DNA of 64,000 nucleotides from Myxococcales bacterium (GCA_016720595.1 JADKKI010000018.1:175822-239821), one strand, 5' to 3'. Counted from the stretch's first letter, positions 1 through 8,842 are shown. A program made the numbers and translations. Notes: generated by a model not told the origin, from the sequence alone.

Positions 1-58
1 CCGAGGGCGCGAGGTGCCCGGTGGCACCGAAGATCTCGTCGAGGACGTAGCCGAACAT
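1..58 (-). CDS. Partial CDS, N-terminus only, unknown product
   Basis: An ATG at 58 opens a frame on the minus strand that stays open to the left edge (19 codons, beginning MFGYVLDEIFG). It starts 2 bases after the gpsA stop codon, so it would be the next gene of the gpsA transcription unit. Too little is visible to name a family, and no strong Shine-Dalgarno is seen because the start sits directly behind the gpsA stop, where translational coupling would be expected. The call depends on position and frame only. Confidence 0.4.
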   Translation of the reverse strand, partial: MFGYVLDEIFGATGHLAPS

Positions 59-60
59 CG

Positions 61-1071
61 TCAGTCGCGTTCCATCCTCGGGGGGCGCGAGAGCAGCCGG
101 GTCATCACCTCGCGGACCGGCACGCCCTCGTGGATGATCGCGTGCATCGCATCGATGATCGGCGCATCGCAGCCGAGCTTGGCGGCCAGCGCCTTCGCGA
201 CCTTGGTGGTCTTCACGCCCTCGGCGACCTGCTTCATCTCGCCGAGGATCGTCGCCATCGACTTACCCTGACCGAGGGCGAGGCCGACCCGCCGGTTACG
301 CGACGAATCGCCGGAGCAGGTCAGCACCAGATCGCCCATCCCCGAGAGGCCGGCGAACGTCTGGGGATGCGCGCCGAGCAGCACGCCGAGCCGCGTGATC
401 TCCGCGAGGCCGCGGGTGATCAACATGATCCGCGTGTTCGAGCCAAAGCCAAAGCCGTCGGAGATGCCAGCCCCGATCGCCACCACGTTCTTGAGCGCAC
501 CGCCGAGCAGCACGCCCGGAACATCGTCGGTGGCATAGATCCGGAAGTTGAGCGCCATCAGGGCGGTCTGCGCCTCCTTGGTCGCATCTGCGTCTCGGCC
601 GGCGAGCACGATCGCCGCCGGCATCCCCGCCGCGAGCTCGCCGGCGAACGTGGGTCCCGACAGGTACGTCGCGCGCGCGGCGATCCGCGCCGGAAGGATG
701 TCGCGATAGACGGCGTCGATCGTGTGCAGCGTGCCTTCCTCGAGGCCCTTCGAGGCGTTGATCACGATGGTGTCCGGATCCATCCACTGCGCGGCCTTGC
801 CGAGCACCTCGCGGATCCCGTGCGAGGGGGTCACTCCCAGGACGAACCGCTTGCCGCGGACACTCGCCTCGAGATCGCTCGTCACCGTGACCGAATCGGG
901 CAACCGGTGGCCCGGGAGGTACACCGTGTTCTCGCGCACCGCGTTCATCTCGCGCGAGGTCTCGGGGTTGCGGTTGTAGAGGCTGACCCGGTGGCCGTGA
1001 TGGCCGAACAGCACGGCCAGGCACGTGCCGTAGCTGCCAGCCCCGATCACCGCGATGTCTTCGCCGCTCAT
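61..1071 (-). CDS. gpsA: NAD(P)-dependent glycerol-3-phosphate dehydrogenase
   Basis: Reduces dihydroxyacetone phosphate to sn-glycerol 3-phosphate in the cytosol, the backbone for phospholipids. The 336-residue protein has the family's usual length. Residues 6-12 carry the GxGxxG nucleotide-binding motif (IGAGSYG), followed by the NENPEYLPG-like segment (ENTVYLPG), the family SKGLE motif (ASKGLEEG), SGPTFA, and the catalytic-lysine region LKNVVAIGAGISDG, then GLGDL-like SGMGDLVLTC. The frame is open 210 bases further upstream, but residue 1 was placed at 1071 because the Rossmann motif begins at once from that ATG and a TAGGTT -10-like hexamer lies 8 nt before it (1080-1085). The gene may be a separate unit from the regulator 58 bp upstream. 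Assignment is secure. Confidence 0.96.
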   Translation of the reverse strand: MSGEDIAVIGAGSYGTCLAVLFGHHGHRVSLYNRNPETSREMNAVRENTVYLPGHRLPDSVTVTSDLEASVRGKRFVLGVTPSHGIREVLGKAAQWMDPDTIVINASKGLEEGTLHTIDAVYRDILPARIAARATYLSGPTFAGELAAGMPAAIVLAGRDADATKEAQTALMALNFRIYATDDVPGVLLGGALKNVVAIGAGISDGFGFGSNTRIMLITRGLAEITRLGVLLGAHPQTFAGLSGMGDLVLTCSGDSSRNRRVGLALGQGKSMATILGEMKQVAEGVKTTKVAKALAAKLGCDAPIIDAMHAIIHEGVPVREVMTRLLSRPPRMERD

Positions 1072-1079
1072 CGGCGCCG

Positions 1080-1122
1080 AACCTATCATTACGCGGACGT
1101 AGGTTGTCGGGGACGTAGGTTG
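1080..1122 (-). promoter_or_regulatory. gpsA upstream region with -10-like hexamer and 12-bp direct repeat
   Basis: The minus strand has TAGGTT (1080-1085) 8 nt before the gpsA ATG. Just upstream, GGACGTAGGTTG occurs twice as an exact direct repeat (1095-1106 and 1111-1122 on the plus strand, 16-bp period). The repeat lies where a regulator would bind relative to that hexamer. The repeat is seen directly; the operator role is inference. Confidence 0.4.
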
Positions 1123-1129
1123 AAAGGGC

Positions 1130-2203
1130 TCAGCCGCCGCCGGCGGTCTCGGGCGTGTGCGACAAGGCCTCGCTGGACAGGACGACCCGGTTGCGCCCGG
1201 CGCGCTTGGCGGCGTAGAGCGCCGTATCCGCCGCGCGGACCAGGTGCTCGGCATCGGCCCCGTCGTCGGGGAACGTCGCAACCCCGATCGAGGTCGACAG
1301 CTTGCTCGCGCGCGGGGCGGCCTCGGAGAAGTCGTGGCCGTAGATCCGCTCGCGTACGCGCTCCGCGACTTTGGCGGCGGTGAACTTCGGCGTATCGACG
1401 AGGATCACGGCGAACTCCTCCCCGCCGTAGCGGGCGACCACGTCGTTCGCGCGGCGGGTGTCGGCGAGCACGCGAGCGAGCTGGCGGAGGACCTCGTCGC
1501 CGGCGGGGTGCCCGAACGTGTCGTTGAACTGCTTGAAGTGATCGACGTCGAGCATCAACAGCGACAGTGGGAGCCCGCTCCGCTGGCTGCGCTCGACCTC
1601 GAGGGTCAACCGCTCGTGGAAGTGGCGGTGGTTGTAGAGGCCGGTCAGGCCGTCGGTCACCGCGAGCTGCGCGAGCCGGGTGTTGGCCTCGGCGAGCTCG
1701 TGCGTGCGCTCGTGGATCTTCGCCTCGAGCTCGCGGTTCATCTCGAGCAGCGCCTGGTTCTTGGCCTGCAGCGAGGCGATCAGGTGCTGGTTCTCGTTGA
1801 CCAGCCGGTAGGTGCGCAGGAGCGTCTCGACGGCGAGCAGCATCGCGGTCTCGTCCCACGGCTTGCCGATGTAGTGGTTCAGGTGCGCGCGGTTGATCGC
1901 CTCGATCACCGCATCGAGGCCGGCCTGGCCCGTGAGGAGGATCTTGGTAGTGGTCGGTAGCCGGCGATCGACGATCTCGAGCAGCTCGACGCCCTTCATG
2001 CCGGGCATGATCTGGTCCGCGATCACGAGGGCGATCTGCTCGCCCTCCCGGGACAGCTCGTCGAACAGCGCGACGGCTTCGTCGCCGGACCGCGCGGTCG
2101 CGATCTGGCACTCGTGGCCGAACCGGGCGCCGAGCTGGGCGCGGAGCACGCGGAGCACGCCCTCCTCGTCATCGACGCAGACGATCACCTCGCGGCGACT
2201 CAC
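1130..2203 (-). CDS. Response regulator with GGDEF (diguanylate cyclase) output domain
   Basis: A 357-residue cytosolic protein. Residues 5-125 form a receiver domain with the acidic pair D11/D12, phosphoacceptor D63 (ADQIMPGM) and the conserved lysine in YIGKPW. A helical linker (about 140-190) joins a GGDEF domain with GGEEF at 260-264 and an intact RxxD inhibitory site (RAND) five residues before it, so an active, product-inhibited c-di-GMP synthase is expected. The start is a GTG whose bases overlap the stop of the sensor kinase gene (GTGA, 2200-2203), so the two are translationally coupled and the kinase is the likely phosphodonor. Family assignment is secure; the signal is unknown. Confidence 0.94.
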   Translation of the reverse strand: MSRREVIVCVDDEEGVLRVLRAQLGARFGHECQIATARSGDEAVALFDELSREGEQIALVIADQIMPGMKGVELLEIVDRRLPTTTKILLTGQAGLDAVIEAINRAHLNHYIGKPWDETAMLLAVETLLRTYRLVNENQHLIASLQAKNQALLEMNRELEAKIHERTHELAEANTRLAQLAVTDGLTGLYNHRHFHERLTLEVERSQRSGLPLSLLMLDVDHFKQFNDTFGHPAGDEVLRQLARVLADTRRANDVVARYGGEEFAVILVDTPKFTAAKVAERVRERIYGHDFSEAAPRASKLSTSIGVATFPDDGADAEHLVRAADTALYAAKRAGRNRVVLSSEALSHTPETAGGG

Positions 2204-5013
2204 GTGGTGACCCTCGCGACCGAGATCGGCAGCCTCACCTCGAACACCGTGCGACCCGGCTGCGACGTACAGCGCATCTCGCCTCCGTGCTTGTCGACGA
2301 TCTGGCGCGCGATCCCGAGGCCCAGCCCCGTGCCCTCGCCCTTGGGCTTGGTCGTGAAGAACGGCTCGAAGATCTGCGGAAGCGCCTCGGCCGGCACGCC
2401 TGGACCATCATCGATCACCCGCACCACGGCCCAGGCACCGTCGTCGGAGACGCTGGTCTCGATCGCGATCGTGCCGCTGCCTGCGAGCGCCTGCTGCGCG
2501 TTCTGGATCAGATTCGTCCACACCTGATTGAGCTCGTCCACGTATACCGGCACCCGAGGCACGTTGCCGAAGTGTCGCTCGACGACGATATCACGCAGCG
2601 CGTGGTGCAGGAGCGCGAGCGTGGTCTCGAGACCTTCGTGGAGGTCGGCCTCGGTGCGCGTGGCTTGCTGATCGAGGTGCGAGTAACTCTTGAGCGCGCC
2701 CACGATGCGCTGGATCTGCCCGATCGCATGCCGCACCGTCGACGACGTGCGGTGCAGGTAGACGTGGTCGGTGAGCGCCGCCACCACCTCGCGCGCCAGG
2801 GCCCCATCCCGCTCGGGCCCGAGCACCTCGATCAGCCGCCGCGTGTCCTCCACGGTGGCCCCGAGATCGGCGAGATCCGCGGCGAGGCCGTGCAGGTTCG
2901 AGATCGGGGTCCCGCCACGGGTCGCGGTCTCGAGCGCCGTCACGAGATCCTTGGCCGCCTTGCGCGCGACCAGGCCGGTGGTCATCGGGCGCTCCGCGAG
3001 GCCCGGCGCCGTGGTCTCGAGGTACGCGGTGATCGCCCGGATCACGTCGGGGGACTTCGCCCGGGTGGCCAGCTCGGTGCCGTGCCGACCGACGCGAACC
3101 AGCGCCGCACCGAGGCCATCGATCGATCCGCGGATCGCCGCCGTCGGCGAGTTGATCTCGTGCGCCACGCCTGCGACCAGGAGGCCGAGACCAGCCATCC
3201 GCTCCGACAGCACGAGCTGCGCCTGGGTCTCCCGGAGATCGGCGAGCGCCTTGCCCAGCTCGTGGTTGATCGCCGTGAGCTCGGCGGTGCGCAGGCGCAC
3301 CTTCTTCTCGAGCTCCTCGCTGGCCTCGCGGACCTCCTGGTACAGGAGCGCGTTCTCGACGGCGGCGCCCGCCTGATCCGCGAACGTGGTGAGGAGATTG
3401 AAGTCGGCCTCGGAGAACTCGCGGGCATCCTCCGCCCGTCCCACGGCGAGCACGCCGACGACGCGCGCCTTGCGATCGAGGGGCAGCGCGACCAGGGGCC
3501 CGGGCGCGCCCGCCTTCTTCGCGGACTCGCTGTACAAGGGATCGTCCCCCGCGCGATCGAGGCGGATCGGCTGGCGGGTCTTCTGGACCTGCTCTGCGAG
3601 CGCACGGAGCGACTCGGCGGCGACGAGCGCCTCGTCGGTGGCGAGCGCACTCGAGACATCGGGGCGGCGGGCGCGCGCGGCGGAGGCACGCAACCGAGGC
3701 TGGGCCCCGCCTTCGGCGAGCCACAGCGCGGCGAGCTGGATGTCGAACGTGCGCGCGACCGCGTCCACGATCTTGCGCGACACCGAGTCGAGATCGATGA
3801 CGCTCGACACCGCCCGGCCGGCGTCGTGGAGGGCGACGATCTCGCGCATGCGTGCGGCGAGGCGCGCCTGGTTGTCCTTGAGGGTCACCGTCATCTGGTT
3901 GAACGCGGTCGCGAGATCCGTCAGCTCGTCGCCGCCCGGGATGTCGATCCGGTGCTCGAGATCGCCGCGCGAGACCGCCGTGGCGCCGCGGTGCAGGCGT
4001 GCGATCGGTGCGCCGAGGCGGCGCGACCAGAACAGCGCGAGCACCAGCGCGAACACGAGGGCGCCCACGCCGCCGCCGATCAACGAGCGGATCGCCAGCC
4101 GCTTGGTCGCGGCCAGCGGGCTGCGATCCACGGCCACCCCGATCAGGCCGATCGGCCGGTCCTGGTTGTCGAGGAGGCCGGTGATCGCGACCTCGTAGGT
4201 CCCCGTCGGTAGATCGACGCCGCGCACCACCTTCTGTCCGCGCTGGGCGGCGACGCGGTCCTCGGCGGAGATCGTCAGCGGCTCGGCGCGCTTGCCGAGC
4301 GTCGAGCGGAACGTCACCGCCAGCTGCCCCGACAGGCCTCCGATCAGGACGTCCGCCGACAGCGCGCCCTTGATGCCATCGGCGAAGTCACCATCGAGCG
4401 GCGTCGACAGGACGAGCACACCCTTCAGCGTCAGCCCGGCGTCGACCACCGGGGACACGGCGCGGACCACGACGCGATCCCCGACCGCGACCAGCGAGAC
4501 GGTCCGCGTCCACGACTGCCCGGCCGCCACCAGCGCATCGTGGGTCTCGATCCCGACGTCGGCGAACCGAGCGATCGCTCCACCCAGCACGCGATCGAAG
4601 ATCAGGAGCCCGTTGGCATCGATCAGCTGGAGGCGCGCGGAGGGGACGTGCACGCCCTCGTGGGCGATCCAGGCCTCGAGCGCGCCCGGGCCCTGCCCGA
4701 TCGCCGCCGCGAGCTCTTGCGACTCCGACATCTGGACGTTCTCGTCACCGATCCGCTCCACCGCACGGAGGACGAGGTTGAGCCCGACCGTGAGCTGGCG
4801 GCGCGCATCGTCGCGCAGGCCGGCCTCGAGGCTCGACAGGATCACGCGGGTGGCCAGCACGGCGACGATCAGCACCGGGACCAGGCCGGCGAACGCCATC
4901 GCGATCACGAGCTTGCTGCGCAGGCGGAGCCGCAGCTTCGGCGGGGGCGCCGGCTTCACGATCCGCGGGTTGGCGGGCGCCTTGGTGGAGATCCGGGGGC
5001 GCGCGGAGCTCAT
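2200..5013 (-). CDS. Membrane sensor histidine kinase (HAMP-GAF-HisKA-HATPase)
   Basis: A 937-residue inner-membrane kinase. A first membrane helix (about 35-56) and a second (about 300-328) enclose a periplasmic sensor region of roughly 240 residues, followed by HAMP (about 328-385), a GAF-like domain (about 390-555), a coiled coil, a HisKA segment with phospho-acceptor H618 in AHEINSPT, and a HATPase_c domain with the N box (NLIQNA), DDGPG and GTGLGLGI motifs. The true start is the ATG at 5013: the frame runs on upstream to 6051, but only as antisense of the next gene. Its ATG overlaps the stop of the binding-protein gene (ATGA, 5010-5013), and its stop overlaps the regulator start. The arrangement suggests a lipoprotein-sensed ligand controlling c-di-GMP. 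Confidence 0.94.
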   Translation of the reverse strand: MSSARPRISTKAPANPRIVKPAPPPKLRLRLRSKLVIAMAFAGLVPVLIVAVLATRVILSSLEAGLRDDARRQLTVGLNLVLRAVERIGDENVQMSESQELAAAIGQGPGALEAWIAHEGVHVPSARLQLIDANGLLIFDRVLGGAIARFADVGIETHDALVAAGQSWTRTVSLVAVGDRVVVRAVSPVVDAGLTLKGVLVLSTPLDGDFADGIKGALSADVLIGGLSGQLAVTFRSTLGKRAEPLTISAEDRVAAQRGQKVVRGVDLPTGTYEVAITGLLDNQDRPIGLIGVAVDRSPLAATKRLAIRSLIGGGVGALVFALVLALFWSRRLGAPIARLHRGATAVSRGDLEHRIDIPGGDELTDLATAFNQMTVTLKDNQARLAARMREIVALHDAGRAVSSVIDLDSVSRKIVDAVARTFDIQLAALWLAEGGAQPRLRASAARARRPDVSSALATDEALVAAESLRALAEQVQKTRQPIRLDRAGDDPLYSESAKKAGAPGPLVALPLDRKARVVGVLAVGRAEDAREFSEADFNLLTTFADQAGAAVENALLYQEVREASEELEKKVRLRTAELTAINHELGKALADLRETQAQLVLSERMAGLGLLVAGVAHEINSPTAAIRGSIDGLGAALVRVGRHGTELATRAKSPDVIRAITAYLETTAPGLAERPMTTGLVARKAAKDLVTALETATRGGTPISNLHGLAADLADLGATVEDTRRLIEVLGPERDGALAREVVAALTDHVYLHRTSSTVRHAIGQIQRIVGALKSYSHLDQQATRTEADLHEGLETTLALLHHALRDIVVERHFGNVPRVPVYVDELNQVWTNLIQNAQQALAGSGTIAIETSVSDDGAWAVVRVIDDGPGVPAEALPQIFEPFFTTKPKGEGTGLGLGIARQIVDKHGGEMRCTSQPGRTVFEVRLPISVARVTT

Positions 5014-6599
5014 GGTGGCTCCGCGCGGCGGATCAATGGATAGATCGGGTGGCCGCGAGGCGACAGGATCAGCCCCTCGAGCTCGGCCCGGGCGGCGACC
5101 ACCAGCTCCGAGTGCGCGAGCGGCACCCACGGCGCGTCGGCGGCGATCCGATCCTGGACCGCGGCGTACATGCCCGAGCGCGTCGGCTCGTCGCTCGCGC
5201 GCTGCGCATCGGTGAGCAGCGCGTCGACCCCGGGCACCCGGTAGAACGCGATGTTCTGCGCAGCGCCGACCTGGGCGTTGTCGGAGTGGAACAGCACGTA
5301 GAGGAAGTTGTCCGGATCGCCGGTGTCGCCGACCCAGCCGAACACCGCGAGGTCGTGCTCGCCGGCCTCGACCGCACGCTTGTGTTCGCTGTAGGGCTGG
5401 AGCACGAGCTCGGTCTTGATCCCGACCTGAGCGAGCGCGGCCTGGAGGAACCGCGCCACCCGCTCCGGCTGCGTCAGGTACGGCCGCGGTGTCGACAGCG
5501 AGTACAGCTTGTAGACCTGGTCGGGATCGAACCGCTTGTCCGCGATCGCCTCGGCGAGCAGCTTGCGGGCCGCGACCAGATCGTACGGGTAGCGCGTGGC
5601 GGGCTTGTGGTAGCCCCACTGCGTCGGCGGCAACGGGCCGTCCGCGGCGATCGCCCGGCCCTGATACGCCAGCTTGACGATCGGCTCCTTGTTGATCGCG
5701 AAGCTCGCCGCCCGGCGGACCCGCACGTCGTCGAACGGTGGGTGCTGCGTGTTGAACGCCAGGTAGCTGATGTCGTTGCCGGGGGTCGACTTGAGGACGA
5801 GGTCCGGGTGGAGCTCCACGAACGATTGCTCGTCGGGGAGGATCGAGGTGGCCACATCGACCGATCCCGATTCGAGCTCGACCAGCCGCTGGCGCGCATC
5901 GACGATCACGCGAAACACGATGCGATCGAGCGTGGGCGCCTTGCCCCAGTACCGATCGAACCGATGGACCACCACCTGCTCGCCGGGGGTCCAGCTCTCG
6001 AACGCGAACGGCCCGGTCCCGACCGGATGATCCTTGAACGCATCGCCCCACCGCCCGACCGCGGCCGGCGAGACGATCGGGAACATCGCGACATCGCCGA
6101 CCAGCGGCGCGTACGGCCGCGAGGTCTTGATCTCGATCGTGTGGGCGTCGATCACGACGACCTTCGCGACGTCCTTGAGGAGGCTCCGCCAGTATCGGCC
6201 GTCCTCACCCTTGATGTAGTTCGGGTGCCTGGGATCGAGCAGGCGCTCGAACGAGAACTTCACCGCGTTGGCGTCGAACGGCGTGCCGTCGTGGAACGAG
6301 ACGTTGGTCTGCAGCTCGAACCGCCAGGTCATCCCGTCGGGCTCGGCCTTCCACGAGGTCGCGAGGCCCGAGGTGATGTCCGTCGTCCCCGGCTTCCAGC
6401 GGACGAGGCCCTCGAACAGCAGCTCGCCGACCTCGATCGACTCGCTGTCGGTCACGCGGATCGGATCGAGGCCGATCACTCCCGCCGCCTCGGCGACGAC
6501 CAGGGCGCCCGGATCACGGCGATGTTCGTGCGACCGACCGGCATCGCAGGCCACCAGCGCGATGCCAGCCAGCACGAGCCTGCCGGCGGGAAACCTCAT
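5010..6599 (-). CDS. ABC-type peptide/nickel solute-binding lipoprotein (SBP_bac_5)
   Basis: A 529-residue extracytoplasmic binding protein of the oligopeptide/dipeptide family. The signal peptide ends in a lipobox (LVAC, Cys18). Family features include the early ESIEVGELLFEGL segment, WRFEL, SFHDGTPFDANAVKFSFERL and VGTGPF. No permease or ATPase genes are adjacent; the gene is instead 4-bp-coupled to a sensor kinase and GGDEF regulator, so it may act as the ligand-binding subunit of a signalling system rather than of an importer (inference). A TAGAGT -10-like hexamer lies 8 nt before the ATG (6608-6613), fitting a leaderless message. The family call is firm; the ligand cannot be told. Confidence 0.9.
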   Translation of the reverse strand: MRFPAGRLVLAGIALVACDAGRSHEHRRDPGALVVAEAAGVIGLDPIRVTDSESIEVGELLFEGLVRWKPGTTDITSGLATSWKAEPDGMTWRFELQTNVSFHDGTPFDANAVKFSFERLLDPRHPNYIKGEDGRYWRSLLKDVAKVVVIDAHTIEIKTSRPYAPLVGDVAMFPIVSPAAVGRWGDAFKDHPVGTGPFAFESWTPGEQVVVHRFDRYWGKAPTLDRIVFRVIVDARQRLVELESGSVDVATSILPDEQSFVELHPDLVLKSTPGNDISYLAFNTQHPPFDDVRVRRAASFAINKEPIVKLAYQGRAIAADGPLPPTQWGYHKPATRYPYDLVAARKLLAEAIADKRFDPDQVYKLYSLSTPRPYLTQPERVARFLQAALAQVGIKTELVLQPYSEHKRAVEAGEHDLAVFGWVGDTGDPDNFLYVLFHSDNAQVGAAQNIAFYRVPGVDALLTDAQRASDEPTRSGMYAAVQDRIAADAPWVPLAHSELVVAARAELEGLILSPRGHPIYPLIRRAEPP

Positions 6600-6607
6600 G
6601 GGAAGGC

Positions 6608-6613
6608 ACTCTA
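6608..6613 (-). promoter_or_regulatory. -10-like hexamer of the SBP-kinase-GGDEF operon
   Basis: TAGAGT on the minus strand ends 8 nt before the ATG at 6599, with no Shine-Dalgarno between. A convincing -35 is not seen. It is one of about a dozen similarly spaced hexamers in the window. Confidence 0.4.
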
Positions 6614-6631
6614 CTCCACTCGCGCCGTCGA

Positions 6632-6660
6632 TTGACTCTCGCCTTTCGCTGACTTAGCGT
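6632..6660 (+). promoter_or_regulatory. Sigma-70-type promoter of the TRAP transporter operon
   Basis: TTGACT (6632-6637) and TAGCGT (6655-6660) are separated by exactly 17 bp. Transcription would start near 6667 and give a leader of about 60 nt containing a Shine-Dalgarno run (AAGGGGG, about 6710-6716) before the tatT ATG at 6729. This is among the best promoter matches in the window. It overlaps the upstream region of the divergent SBP gene. Confidence 0.65.
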
Positions 6661-6728
6661 TCGGCCTCACCGCACGGCCAGGGTGAATGCAGGGCCGGCG
6701 ACATCGTCTGAAGGGGGACCATCTGTCC

Positions 6729-7670
6729 ATGCGCGCAGCGTCATTTCTAGCTTTGGTACTCGCGACCAGCGTCTCCGTCGGGGCGTCGGGCTGCGACATC
6801 GGCAAGATCACGGTCAACACCACGTCGAAGGTCCTCCAGCGCGGACAGCCGAGCATCCAGATGGAGGCCGACTACGAGCTCGCGCGCCAGGCGATCCCGG
6901 GCGCCCTGAAGACCGTCGAGAGCTTCTGGATCGTGGATCCCAGCAACGAGCGCCTGGTGAAGATCCTCACCGAGGGCTACTGCCAGTACGGCACCGCGTT
7001 CGTCGAGGACGACTGGGAGGTCGCGAAGTTCAAGAAGGACCTCGAGGCGATCGACTACAACAACACGCGCGCGACCCACATCTTCACGCGCTGCCTGAAC
7101 TACTCGCTGAAGACCCTCGGCAGCCGCTGGCAGAAGGAGATCTTCGCCGACAACCAGGACGTGGTCACCAAGCTGATCAAGGACACCGGCAAGGGCAAGC
7201 GGTTCCCGCTCCTGTTCGCCGGCGCCGCGCTCGGATCGCTCATCAACCACAACCTGACGCGCATCGAGATGATCGCGTACCTGCCCACCGTCGAGGCGAT
7301 CGTCAACCGCGTGATCGAGATCGACACCAAGCAAGGCCCCCCGGCGAACAAGTCGCACGCCGCGCTGCCCTATGTCGTGCTCGGCATGCTCTACACCGCG
7401 CGCGGCAAGGCGCTCGGTGGCGATCCGGACAAGGGCCGCGCGATGTTCGAGATGGCCCTGAAGGTCACCGACAACAAGTTCCTGCTCGCGCGCACGCTGA
7501 TGGCGTACCGCGTGGGCCTCGCCACCAATGACCGCAAGTTCTTCCACGACCAGCTGAAGCAAGTGCTCGAGACCGCACCGTCGGTGTGGCCCGAGCAGCG
7601 TCTCGCCAACGAGGTCGCGCATCGCAAGGCGCGGCGGTATCTCTCGCACGAAAAGGAGCTCTTCCAATGA
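6729..7670 (+). CDS. tatT: TRAP transporter T-component lipoprotein (TatT-like)
   Basis: A 313-residue exported lipoprotein (lipobox ASGC, Cys22). The mature part is all-helical, with repeated TPR-like helices, small-residue packing and the pattern seen in the TatT family, the trimeric partner of TRAP P-components described in Treponema. The gene stop overlaps the ATG of the P-component gene (ATGA, 7667-7670), matching the family's usual T-P order. The ATG at 6729 was chosen over an upstream in-frame ATG at 6687 because the signal peptide begins there and a Shine-Dalgarno precedes it. The protein probably docks with the binding protein and helps deliver hydrophobic ligands (family knowledge). 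The substrate is unknown. Confidence 0.85.
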   Translation: MRAASFLALVLATSVSVGASGCDIGKITVNTTSKVLQRGQPSIQMEADYELARQAIPGALKTVESFWIVDPSNERLVKILTEGYCQYGTAFVEDDWEVAKFKKDLEAIDYNNTRATHIFTRCLNYSLKTLGSRWQKEIFADNQDVVTKLIKDTGKGKRFPLLFAGAALGSLINHNLTRIEMIAYLPTVEAIVNRVIEIDTKQGPPANKSHAALPYVVLGMLYTARGKALGGDPDKGRAMFEMALKVTDNKFLLARTLMAYRVGLATNDRKFFHDQLKQVLETAPSVWPEQRLANEVAHRKARRYLSHEKELFQ

Positions 7671-8734
7671 TCCGGATGACCAAGGTACTGGGACTAGGTG
7701 CTGTTGCCGCGCTCGGCCTGATCGCGAACTCTGCACGGCCGGCCAACGCCGATCCCGTCGAGATTCGTCTCGCAACCCTGGCGCCGTCGGGGAGCCCGTG
7801 GATGGCGGTGCTCGACAAGGCCGCCGACGAGATCAAGACGAAGACCGAGGGTCGCGTCACCCTCAAGTACTTCGAGGGTGGGCAGCAGGGTGACGAGCGC
7901 GACTTCGTCCGCAAGATCAAGCTCGGCCAGCTCGATGGCGCCGCGGTGACCTCGATCGGTCTCGCGATGATCGACGAGTCGATCCGCGTGCTCGAGGTCC
8001 CGATGCTGTTCTCGAGCGCCGAGGAGGTCGACTACGTCGCGGACAAGATGTGGCCGTCGTTCCAGAAGCGGTTCGAGAAGAAGGGCTTCAAGCTCAACGA
8101 TCGCGGCGAGGTCGGCTGGGTGTACTTCCTTTCGAAGACCAAGATCGAGTCGCTGGCGGACCTCAAGGGCCAGAAGATCTGGCAGTGGGGCGATGACCAG
8201 CTGGTCGGCGCGATGTTCAAGAAGCTGTCGCTCAACGGCGTGCCGCTTGGCGTGCCCGAGGTCGACGCCAGCCTGACGTCCGGTCGCATCACCGCGGCCT
8301 ACGGCTCGCCGGTCGCCGCCGTGGCGCTGCAGTGGTACTCGAAGGTGAAGTTCATGACCTCGATGCCGATGAGCTTCGCGATCGGCGCGACGGTGGTCTC
8401 GCTCGAGTCGCTGAAGAAGCTGGCCCCCGCGGACGCCAAGTCCCTCGAGGACATCGGCAAGGCGAGCTCGAAGAAGCTCCGCAAGGTCATCCGCAAGGCG
8501 AACGAGGATGCCAAGGCCACGATGGTCAAGAAGGGCGTGACCGTCGTCCAGACGCCGGTCGCCATGGTCGACGAGTTCACCAAGAACTCGCTCGAGGTCC
8601 AGAAGCAGCTGATCGGCAAGGTCTACTCGCAGGACGATCTCGACGCGGTCCTCAAGTACCGGGACGAGTTCCGCGCGAAGAACAAGAAGGCCGCGCCCGC
8701 GCCCGCCGCGCCCGCAGCCCCCGCCGCGAAGTAA
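7667..8734 (+). CDS. TRAP transporter solute-binding protein (DctP/TatP family)
   Basis: A 355-residue periplasmic binding protein of the DctP family. A cleavable signal peptide (about 1-29) precedes the fold's start at EIRLATLAPSGSPW; EGRVTLKYFEGGQQGDERDFVRKIKLGQLDGA and LADLKGQKI are typical family segments. A Shine-Dalgarno (AAAAGGAG) lies 10 nt before the ATG inside tatT. The C-terminus carries a low-complexity Lys/Ala/Pro tail. The gene is followed after 24 bp by an intrinsic terminator, so T and P may be made in excess over the membrane subunits. It would hand its ligand to the Q/M permease encoded downstream. Ligand unknown. Confidence 0.93.
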   Translation: MIRMTKVLGLGAVAALGLIANSARPANADPVEIRLATLAPSGSPWMAVLDKAADEIKTKTEGRVTLKYFEGGQQGDERDFVRKIKLGQLDGAAVTSIGLAMIDESIRVLEVPMLFSSAEEVDYVADKMWPSFQKRFEKKGFKLNDRGEVGWVYFLSKTKIESLADLKGQKIWQWGDDQLVGAMFKKLSLNGVPLGVPEVDASLTSGRITAAYGSPVAAVALQWYSKVKFMTSMPMSFAIGATVVSLESLKKLAPADAKSLEDIGKASSKKLRKVIRKANEDAKATMVKKGVTVVQTPVAMVDEFTKNSLEVQKQLIGKVYSQDDLDAVLKYRDEFRAKNKKAAPAPAAPAAPAAK

Positions 8735-8758
8735 CGCGAAACCCCACGACGACTCGAA

Positions 8759-8794
8759 GGCCCGGGGCTAAATGCTTCCGGGTCTTTGCTTTTT
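8759..8794 (+). terminator. Intrinsic terminator between the TRAP P and Q genes
   Basis: GGCCCGG (8759-8765) pairs with CCGGGTC (8778-8784) with one G-U pair across a 12-nt loop, followed by a T-rich run TTTGCTTTTT (8785-8794). It sits 24 bp after the P-gene stop and before a new promoter, so it probably limits read-through into the permease genes. Confidence 0.75.
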
Positions 8795-8806
8795 CGGCAC
8801 CCTGGA

Positions 8807-8836
8807 TTGAAAGCGGCGCGCTGTGGCCCCTACGAT
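8807..8836 (+). promoter_or_regulatory. Promoter for the TRAP permease genes
   Basis: TTGAAA (8807-8812), an 18-bp spacer and TACGAT (8831-8836) form a good sigma-70-type promoter directly after the terminator. The GTG at 8843 lies 6 nt past the -10, so the transcript would begin at or next to that codon (leaderless). This supports 8843 as the original start of the Q gene. Confidence 0.6.
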
Positions 8837-8842
8837 TGGGCC

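Noticed and set aside
2287..4212. 641-codon open frame on the plus strand inside the sensor kinase gene
   Set aside because: Arg/Gly/His-rich antisense frame typical of GC-rich DNA; the minus-strand kinase has all family motifs.
5014..6051. Upstream extension of the kinase frame to 6051
   Set aside because: It is only antisense-frame noise over the SBP gene; the kinase starts at the coupled ATG 5013.
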